12,142 nt of DNA from assembly GCA_016209155.1 (NCBI GenBank), contig JACQWU010000174.1, forward strand, positions 1-12,142, written 5' to 3'. Source of the DNA: Candidatus Desantisiibacteriota bacterium. Lineage in GTDB: Bacteria; JACRDZ01. Shown here piece by piece: positions 7,367 through 12,142 of the stretch (within the stretch, counting starts at the first letter, position 1; each line of letters starts with the position of its first letter). The notes under the pieces were generated by a model. It saw only the letters and a list, made by a program, of their open reading frames with translations, did not search any database and was not told the origin of the DNA. Made by a program: the position numbers and the translations under genes.

Positions 7367-8242
7367 ATGAACCCTAAAACATGGACTGTTCTCGAACTGA
7401 TAAATGAAACCGCTCAGTATTTTAAAAAATATAATATTGATAATCCGCGTCTTAATATAGAACGAATTCTGGAAGATGTTTTGAAATTGAAAAGGATTGA
7501 ACTATATCTTAATTTTGACCGTCCAATAGCAAATGCTGAAATTGAAATTATACGCGCTATGGTGAGAAAAAGATCGCAGCATATACCGCTTTATTATATT
7601 CTTGGTCATGCGCCTTTCATAAATTGGGATTTCAAAGTGGGACCCTCTGTATTGATCCCAAGACCTGAAACTGAACTTTTAGTTGAACGGGTAAAGGTGC
7701 TTTCGGAAAAAATAAATGCATCCTATTTTAATATTCTGGATATCGGAACAGGAAGCGGATGTATTGCAATATGCCTGGCTAAGCTTATTGCCAATATCAG
7801 CGTGACAGCCATAGATAAATCAAAGGAGGCTTTGATTTTCGCGGAAGAAAACGCAAGACTATTGGAAGTGGAAAATAAAATAAAATTTTTATGTTTGGAT
7901 ATTACTTCAGATATTAACATAAACCTGCAAGGCGCTCCTTTTAGTATAATAGTTTCCAATCCGCCTTATATAAAACATGATGAATTAAAAACACTCGCAG
8001 AAGAAATAAAATATGAACCTCAAAGCGCATTGGACGGCGGAACGGATGGACTGGATTTTTATAGAATAATAATAAAAAAATATACTTCTTATCTCGCCCA
8101 TGGAGGATATCTTGTTCTTGAAATAGGATGTGATCAGGGACCATTAATACAGGAATTAATTAAAGAAGAAAATAATAGTATTTCTTGTGAAATTTACAAA
8201 GATTATCAGGGACTGGATAGGATAGTAATTGCCGGTTATTAA
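7367..8242 (+). CDS. prmC: Release factor glutamine N5-methyltransferase PrmC
   Basis: PrmC transfers a methyl group from S-adenosylmethionine to the glutamine of the GGQ motif in RF1 and RF2, raising termination efficiency. The 291-residue protein is full length. An N-terminal helical domain (about 1-85) includes RKRSQHIPLYYILG. It is followed by VLIPRPETELLVE (95-107), the SAM-binding DIGTGSGCIAI (125-135) and the catalytic SNPPYI (197-202), which holds the target glutamine. LDGGTDGLDFYR and LEIGCDQG follow. It lies 14 bases after prfA, the standard substrate-enzyme pairing. The ATG has no strong Shine-Dalgarno (only AAAGAA around 7351-7356), so translation may depend on coupling to prfA. 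Confidence 0.95.
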   Translation: MNPKTWTVLELINETAQYFKKYNIDNPRLNIERILEDVLKLKRIELYLNFDRPIANAEIEIIRAMVRKRSQHIPLYYILGHAPFINWDFKVGPSVLIPRPETELLVERVKVLSEKINASYFNILDIGTGSGCIAICLAKLIANISVTAIDKSKEALIFAEENARLLEVENKIKFLCLDITSDININLQGAPFSIIVSNPPYIKHDELKTLAEEIKYEPQSALDGGTDGLDFYRIIIKKYTSYLAHGGYLVLEIGCDQGPLIQELIKEENNSISCEIYKDYQGLDRIVIAGY

Positions 8243-8346
8243 CCCGAAGTATATACCGGATTAAAAAAAATGATTGATATTTAATGATTAAGATGATAAA
8301 ATAATATTTTTCTGTTAAATATTTTAAAGCTACAATAGATCCAAAT

Positions 8347-9327
8347 GTGGGTGTGGTTGCCGTTCCGGACAAAAGGCTCTATACGATAAGCGATCTGATA
8401 ATTCCGGACAAAATAACACCCGCTGTTGTAGAATTTGTGGATATAGCAGGGCTTGTTAAAGGAGCTTCGTGCGGAGAAGGATTGGGTAATCAGTTTTTAT
8501 CTCATATCCGTAAAGTAAATGCAATTATACAGATTGTTAGATGCTTTGAAGATAAAGACGTGATTCATACATGCGGCTGTGTGGATGCTTTAAGAGATGT
8601 TGAAATTATTAACACTGAGCTCATATTAGCTGATCTTGCTTCGATTGATAAGCGTATACCGAAAATAGATAAAAAAGCCCGCTCGGGAGATAAGGAATCC
8701 GAAGAAGAATATAAACTGCTTTCAAAATTAAAGCAGGCATTAAATGAAGGAAAAACAATTCATAGTCTGGGACTTAGTTTAAATGAAAAAGAATTAATAA
8801 GGGAATGTTTTTTCCTGACGGATAAACCTGTATTATATGCGGCTAATGTTTCTGAAGAAGATATATCATCCCCAGAAAAAAACAGTGAATACCTAAAATT
8901 AAGATCGCTTGCGGAAACTCATGGAGCGGAAATAATTGCTATAAGCGCAAAAATTGAGTCTGAAATTTCCCAGCTTTCAGATTTAGAATGTATAATGTTT
9001 TTAGAGACTCTCGGGCTCAAAGAATCAGGACTTAAAAGATTAATTAGAAAAGCATATCATCTATTGAATTTGATTACATTTTTTACCGCAGGTAAACAGG
9101 AAGTCAAAGCGTGGACTATTAAAAAAGGTACGCACGCACAGGATGCGGCCGGTGAAATTCACAGTGATATTTCAAAAGGATTTATAAGAGCGGAAGTTGT
9201 AAGTTATGATGATTTTATTAATTGTCAATCAATGTTAAATGCGAAAACAAAAGGTTTAATGCGTTTGGAAGGAAAAGAATATATAATTCAAGATGCCGAT
9301 ATAGTTTATTTTAGATTTAATGTGTGA
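8347..9327 (+). CDS. ychF: YchF/OLA1-type ATPase lacking its N-terminus and P-loop
   Basis: YchF is an Obg-related P-loop NTPase that binds ribosomes and, in studied members, prefers ATP. The 326 residues from the GTG match the family after its first 38 or so. They include VVEFVDIAGLVKGAS (G3, about 28-41), EGLGNQFLSHIR, VRCFEDKDVIH, NTELILADL and the non-canonical G4 NVSE (167-170). The C-terminal TGS domain runs from LITFFTAGKQEVKAWT to the typical end YFRFNV. The preceding in-frame codons 8329-8346 encode ATIDPN, so homology extends upstream of the GTG and GTG is not the native start. Only 14 sense codons separate the GTG from a stop at 8302-8304, with no ATG among them. GLPNVGKST (G1, nucleotide binding) is absent in all frames of 8243-8346. 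As read, it should not bind nucleotide normally. Confidence 0.88.
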   Translation: MGVVAVPDKRLYTISDLIIPDKITPAVVEFVDIAGLVKGASCGEGLGNQFLSHIRKVNAIIQIVRCFEDKDVIHTCGCVDALRDVEIINTELILADLASIDKRIPKIDKKARSGDKESEEEYKLLSKLKQALNEGKTIHSLGLSLNEKELIRECFFLTDKPVLYAANVSEEDISSPEKNSEYLKLRSLAETHGAEIIAISAKIESEISQLSDLECIMFLETLGLKESGLKRLIRKAYHLLNLITFFTAGKQEVKAWTIKKGTHAQDAAGEIHSDISKGFIRAEVVSYDDFINCQSMLNAKTKGLMRLEGKEYIIQDADIVYFRFNV

Positions 9328-9332
9328 TTATT

Positions 9333-9407
9333 CAGGTTGATAGACTGAAGGTGGAAGGCTTTTAGGTAAAATTGAAGATGGCTAATAGCCTTCAGCCTAA
9401 ATACCTG
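9333..9407. repeat. Imperfect inverted repeat of the TTTAGGCTGAAG family
   Basis: The left arm CAGGTTGATAGACTGAAGG (9333-9351) pairs with the reverse complement of 9389-9407, which reads CAGGTATTTAGGCTGAAGG, with 15 of 19 positions matching. Inside are GAAGGCTTTTAGG (9354-9366), identical to 6344-6356, and a small palindrome GGCTAATAGCC (9380-9390). No T-run follows the arm, so it is not a typical terminator. It lies directly after ychF. Confidence 0.65.
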
Positions 9408-9410
9408 ATA

Positions 9411-9416
9411 TATAAT
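9411..9416 (+). promoter_or_regulatory. Candidate -10 element for the rpsF operon
   Basis: A perfect TATAAT lies ten bases or so before the leader hairpins of rpsF. Transcription would start near 9423 and give a leader of about 78 bases. No good -35 is seen at 16-18 bases; that place is occupied by the repeat arm ending at 9407. It is therefore a weak call, based on one hexamer and its position. Confidence 0.35.
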
Positions 9417-9427
9417 TTATATGCCCT

Positions 9428-9495
9428 GCTCTTCCTGATAAAGAGAAGAGCTGTTAGAGCTGATCGAATAAGCTCTTAGTCCGAAGGGAGGTGAT
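9428..9495 (+). promoter_or_regulatory. Probable S6:S18-type mRNA leader of rpsF, with the ribosome site
   Basis: The leader can form GCTCTTC (9428-9434) with GAAGAGC (9445-9451), a perfect 7-bp stem with a ten-base loop. It can instead form AAGAGCT (9446-9452) with AGCTCTT (9471-9477), or AGAGCT (9456-9461) with AGCTCT (9471-9476). The first two cannot coexist because they share 9446-9451. Right after the stem comes TCCGAAGGGAGGTGAT, where a CCG precedes the ribosome site. A CCG near the base of a stem is the hallmark known for the leader motif through which S6:S18 regulates its own operon, and the location before rpsF fits. GGAGGTGAT (9487-9495) is an extended match to the 16S anti-Shine-Dalgarno, five bases from the TTG start. 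Confidence 0.55.
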
Positions 9496-9500
9496 TAAGT

Positions 9501-9887
9501 TTGAATATTTATGAAACTATTTTTATAGCTAATGCTAATGTATGTACCGAAGATGTTGAGACTCTTACCCAGAAAGTTGTTTCCATACTGCAGGAAAACA
9601 AAGGTGAAGTGCTGAATATTGAACGCTGGGGTGTGAGACGACTTGCCTATATAGTGAAAAAATTCAATCGCGGTAATTATGTTTTTTTACGAATTAAAGC
9701 CGACCCTAAAGCTCTTCAAGAATTGGCACGCTTTTACAGACTCACAGACACTATTATTAAATCCATTGTGCTGAAAGAAAAAATTCATCGTTTGAAGGGT
9801 AGAAAGGCTGAAAAAGGTGAGTGTACACCTGTTAAAATTGAAGTAGGCAGTGATATTTTATCTCACCCTGAAGATGAATTAGCTTAA
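9501..9887 (+). CDS. rpsF: 30S ribosomal protein S6
   Basis: S6 binds the platform of the 30S subunit as a heterodimer with S18. The 128-residue protein has the S6 ferredoxin-like fold sequence: MNIYETIFIANANV, then GEVLNIERWGVRRLAYIVKK (35-54), NRGNYVFLRIKADPKALQEL and a final strand ending LKEKIHRL. A charged tail of about 30 residues follows, variable in the family. The start is TTG at 9501, chosen because a very strong Shine-Dalgarno (9487-9495) stands five bases upstream and the homology begins at once. rpsR is two genes downstream. A leader able to switch structure precedes it. Confidence 0.95.
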   Translation: MNIYETIFIANANVCTEDVETLTQKVVSILQENKGEVLNIERWGVRRLAYIVKKFNRGNYVFLRIKADPKALQELARFYRLTDTIIKSIVLKEKIHRLKGRKAEKGECTPVKIEVGSDILSHPEDELA

Positions 9888-9924
9888 TGATTCAATAGGG
9901 AGATTGATCCTGATGAATTGATTT

Positions 9925-9953
9925 TTGGATATGTTTCTTTATTCGCTTATAAT
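9925..9953 (+). promoter_or_regulatory. Candidate internal sigma-70 promoter for ssb
   Basis: TTGGAT (9925-9930) and a perfect TATAAT (9948-9953) are separated by 17 bases in the 90-base gap between rpsF and ssb. Transcription would begin near 9960, about 18 bases before the ssb ATG, leaving room for the AGGAG site. The -35 matches consensus at only three positions. It would allow ssb, rpsR and downstream genes to be expressed apart from rpsF. Confidence 0.45.
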
Positions 9954-9977
9954 CATCTTTATTACAGGAGAAATAGA

Positions 9978-10412
9978 ATGGCTAATTTGAACAAAGTATT
10001 ATTAATAGGCAACTTAACCAGTGATCCTGAACTTAAATATACTCAGAATGGTATGGCTGTTACAAACTTTACTATTGCGATAAACCATAGTTACGCGGCA
10101 CAAAATGGTGAGCGCAAGGAAGAAACAGATTTTATCCGTGTAAGGGTACTGGGTAAGCAGGGAGAAAATTGTGCGAAATATCTTAATAAAGGCAGACCGG
10201 TGTTTGTAGAAGGACGCCTGCAATTCCGAACATGGGAATCTACGGACGGACAGAAAAAAAGCAGTCTTGACGTAATAGGATATAATATACAATTTTTAGG
10301 TAAAGCTTCAGGTTCAGGTGATGGGGATGTTCCTCAAAACAATATAAAAGAAACAGCAAATAAAACGGATATGGATGATAATCTTCCACCGGTAGACGAC
10401 GTTCCGTTTTAG
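9978..10412 (+). CDS. ssb: Single-stranded DNA-binding protein
   Basis: SSB coats single-stranded DNA during replication, repair and recombination and recruits partner proteins. The 144-residue protein has an OB-fold domain (about 1-107): [18 protein letters not shown], then [12 protein letters not shown], then [20 protein letters not shown], then [16 protein letters not shown] polar linker leads to an acidic tip ending [12 protein letters not shown], the partner-binding tail. The start is the ATG at 9978: AGGAG (9966-9970) is seven bases upstream, and [12 protein letters not shown] is the usual beginning. An in-frame ATA/ATG extension back to 9918 adds 20 unrelated residues and is rejected. 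Its place between rpsF and rpsR is the common bacterial order. Confidence 0.96.
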   Translation: MANLNKVLLIGNLTSDPELKYTQNGMAVTNFTIAINHSYAAQNGERKEETDFIRVRVLGKQGENCAKYLNKGRPVFVEGRLQFRTWESTDGQKKSSLDVIGYNIQFLGKASGSGDGDVPQNNIKETANKTDMDDNLPPVDDVPF

Positions 10413-10423
10413 AAAGGAGTTAT

Positions 10424-10657
10424 ATGATGAAAGCAAAAGTAAAGAAACCTTATGTTACCACAAAAATATGCAAATTTTGTGTTAATAAATGGCCGATCGA
10501 TTATAAAGATACAAACAGACTTCGCGGTTTCATTAATGAAAGAGGTAAAATTATTTCCCGCAGAGTTTCAGGTAATTGCGCATGGCATCAGAGAGAATTA
10601 ACAAGGGAAATAAAAAAATCAAGAAATATCGCTCTTTTACCATTCAGCAGTGAGTGA
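10424..10657 (+). CDS. rpsR: 30S ribosomal protein S18, zinc-binding (C+) form
   Basis: S18 pairs with S6 on the 30S platform. The 77-residue protein has the family core [25 protein letters not shown] and the ending [22 protein letters not shown]. It keeps CKFC (16-19) and CAWH (52-55), so Cys16, Cys19, Cys52 and His55 can form a zinc site. This is the zinc-dependent S18 type. Two adjacent ATG codons are possible starts: the one at 10427 has better spacing (seven bases) from AAAGGAG (10413-10419) than that at 10424 (four bases). The difference is one Met. Confidence 0.95.
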   Translation: MMKAKVKKPYVTTKICKFCVNKWPIDYKDTNRLRGFINERGKIISRRVSGNCAWHQRELTREIKKSRNIALLPFSSE

Positions 10658-10679
10658 AAAAATTAAAGGATTTGAATTT

Positions 10680-11669
10680 ATGGCGACATCTACAAAATCA
10701 ATAGTTGAAGGTGCATTTTTAATTTCCATAACAGTAATAATGTATCTTCTTGGAATTTATAATGCAGCGTTTGGTTTTATTTCTACATTATTTTGTCCTG
10801 TCCCTATTATTTTATTAGTACTACGGCATGAACAAAAAATAGTTCTAAGCGGTTTTTTCGTCTCAGTTCTAATATTGTCCGGGATGGCAGGTATACTTGA
10901 AGCCGTATATTTTTTTATACAACTGCTTCTCCCGGGCTTTGTAATGGGCTATTATATAAAAAAAGACAGCTCTATAGAAAAAGTAATAGGGATAACCGCT
11001 ATAGTTTTTGTTGCCGGTACAATAATTTTAATGTCGGCCTTATCACAGATATTACAAAAAGATTTTCTAAATGAAATGTTTACAAATATGGAAAATTTAA
11101 AAGAAACCTATATTAAATTATATCAGGATAAAGGTGTAGATGCGGCAACTATCGCTCAGCTAAAGAATATATTAATATTTTATATAAAGATGATTAAGCA
11201 GATATATCCCAGTATTTTTATCTTCTGCGTAATATTTTTATTAATATTTAATTATGAGGTTGCAAGAAAAATTATAATTAAACTGGGGCATACTATAAAA
11301 CCGCTCGATATGCTTAATTTAAGAGTACCGGAATATTTAATCTGGGGATTTATTATAAGTTTTGTTTTTGCATTTGTGGATCTTGAGAAGATAATTATGC
11401 ATAAAGGGACACAGGAAGTAATCAGGCTTATTGCATTAAATATTCTTGTGTTTTTCGTGATAATGTATTTTTTCCAGGGTTTATATATTGCGGTACTCTA
11501 TATGAAAAAATGGAAATTTCCAAAATTTTTTATAATTGTTAATTTTATAATGTTTTTTATATATCTACAGTTTGTTCCCCTATTATTGGGAGTTTTTGAT
11601 TTTTGGTTTGATTTCAGAACTAGAATAATGAAATCAGGTGATTATATAGAAAGGAGTAATTCAACATGA
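10680..11669 (+). CDS. DUF2232 / YybS-like polytopic membrane protein
   Basis: This is a 329-residue protein with about nine hydrophobic segments, roughly at 11-29, 30-48, 55-75, 76-92, 103-123, 174-194, 218-238, 250-273 and 282-305. A soluble stretch of about 50 residues between segments five and six is rich in charged residues (124-172). It ends [13 protein letters not shown], the usual DUF2232 ending. The family has no established function; it commonly sits between rpsR and rplI, as here, in Firmicutes and many anaerobic lineages. The ATG at 10680 is preferred, as AAAGGA (10665-10670) lies nine bases upstream. A GTG at 10650 would overlap rpsR and add ten residues without a ribosome site. 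The stop overlaps the rplI start (ATGA), indicating translational coupling. Confidence 0.85.
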   Translation: MATSTKSIVEGAFLISITVIMYLLGIYNAAFGFISTLFCPVPIILLVLRHEQKIVLSGFFVSVLILSGMAGILEAVYFFIQLLLPGFVMGYYIKKDSSIEKVIGITAIVFVAGTIILMSALSQILQKDFLNEMFTNMENLKETYIKLYQDKGVDAATIAQLKNILIFYIKMIKQIYPSIFIFCVIFLLIFNYEVARKIIIKLGHTIKPLDMLNLRVPEYLIWGFIISFVFAFVDLEKIIMHKGTQEVIRLIALNILVFFVIMYFFQGLYIAVLYMKKWKFPKFFIIVNFIMFFIYLQFVPLLLGVFDFWFDFRTRIMKSGDYIERSNST

Positions 11670-12133
11670 AAGTAATATTATTAAAGGATGTTACCAATGT
11701 AGGGAAGAAAAATGATACCTTAGAAATAAAAGACGGTTATGCCAGAAATTATCTTATTCCAAAAGGACTGGCATGGGATGCTACTCCTAAAAATTTAAAG
11801 CTTCTGCAGGAACAGCGTAAACATTTAATTAAGCTGGAAAAAAGTAAAAAACAGGAGGCAGAAGCTCTGTCTGCCAAAATCAGCGCTCTTAATTGCATGA
11901 TATATTGTCAGGCAGGGGAACAGGATAAGCTTTTTGGTTCTGTAACAAATATGGATATTCATAAATTTCTTTTATCTCATGATATAAATATTGACAAAAG
12001 AGATATCCTTCTTGATGAACCTATTAAGAGTCTCGGAGTTTTTTTTGTTGATATAAATATTCATAATGAAGTTAAGACTACTTTAAAAGTAAAAATAAAA
12101 AAAGAAAATACAGAGAAAAGCACCGGTAATTAA
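11666..12133 (+). CDS. rplI: 50S ribosomal protein L9
   Basis: L9 binds 23S rRNA near the L1 stalk and reaches toward the neighbouring ribosome. The 155-residue protein is full length. The N-terminal RNA-binding domain is [19 protein letters not shown] followed by the signature [15 protein letters not shown] (23-37). A long charged helix (about 43-72) leads to a C-terminal domain containing [18 protein letters not shown] is about ten bases before the ATG, within the end of the DUF2232 gene, and the two genes overlap by four bases. The C-terminal domain ends in a lysine-rich tail. Confidence 0.96.
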   Translation: MKVILLKDVTNVGKKNDTLEIKDGYARNYLIPKGLAWDATPKNLKLLQEQRKHLIKLEKSKKQEAEALSAKISALNCMIYCQAGEQDKLFGSVTNMDIHKFLLSHDINIDKRDILLDEPIKSLGVFFVDINIHNEVKTTLKVKIKKENTEKSTGN

Positions 12134-12142
12134 ATGGATAAA
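12134..12142 (+). CDS. Start of a further gene, cut by the right edge (possibly dnaB)
   Basis: ATG GAT AAA begins directly after the rplI stop. Replicative helicase dnaB very commonly follows rplI in this cluster, but three codons (MDK) are not enough to identify it. The ribosome site would be GAGAAAAG near 12113-12120, which is weak. Confidence 0.3.

Noticed and set aside
9328-9500. tRNA or small structured RNA gene in the largest spacer
   Set aside because: No cloverleaf or T-loop sequence is present; the structure is accounted for by the repeat arms and the rpsF leader.
9918-9977. Longer SSB starting at 9918
   Set aside because: The extra 20 residues are not SSB-like, there is no ribosome site, and the segment contains a good promoter candidate; the ATG at 9978 has AGGAG and the family start.
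10650-10679. GTG at 10650 as start of the DUF2232 gene
   Set aside because: No ribosome site precedes it and the added residues are charged; the ATG at 10680 has AAAGGA at proper spacing.

Overview
The window looks like AT-rich chromosome from an anaerobic, probably uncultured bacterium. Most coding sequence uses A/T-ending codons. It carries an 11-heme cytochrome, nickel-pincer cofactor genes (larB, larC), and the ribosomal cluster rpsF-ssb-rpsR-DUF2232-rplI. That cluster order is known from Firmicutes, Desulfobacterota-like groups and several candidate phyla. Peptidoglycan synthesis is implied by a murI fragment. The phylum cannot be fixed from sequence alone.

Layout. Bases 1-151 hold the first 50 codons of glutamate racemase (murI) on the minus strand, running off the left edge. 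This is easy to miss because a plus-strand frame stays open across it. From about 152 to 2881 is a large multiheme c-type cytochrome with paired CxxCH motifs and no recognisable start or signal peptide. Bases 2882-3015 are a spacer with a 7-bp-period repeat. Then follow dusB (tRNA dihydrouridine synthase), larB, a membrane-anchored tyrosine/dual-specificity phosphatase, and larC, closely packed on the plus strand. After a short repeat-bearing spacer come prfA (RF1) and prmC, the enzyme that methylates the GGQ glutamine of RF1, and then ychF. A 173-base spacer with an inverted repeat and a probable S6:S18-type mRNA leader precedes rpsF, ssb, rpsR, a DUF2232 membrane protein and rplI. The last nine bases are the likely start of another gene (dnaB by synteny).

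The most striking property is a series of apparently missing segments in conserved genes. The cytochrome has no N-terminus and abuts murI. larC lacks roughly 70 residues in its middle and is out of frame. prfA lacks about 42 residues of domain 1, in frame. ychF has lost its start and its P-loop. By contrast dusB, larB, prmC, rpsF, ssb, rpsR, DUF2232 and rplI look full length. This could be real gene erosion, a lineage trait, or systematic mis-assembly, and raw-read mapping would decide. Two spacers also share members of one short repeat family (TTTAGGCTGAAG).

Functionally, larB and larC belong to nickel-pincer nucleotide synthesis; larA and larE are not in the window. prfA and prmC work together in translation termination. 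rpsF, ssb, rpsR and rplI form a translation/replication operon that may be feedback-regulated through its leader by S6 and S18. No tRNA, rRNA, CRISPR array, transposase or convincing rho-independent terminator was seen.
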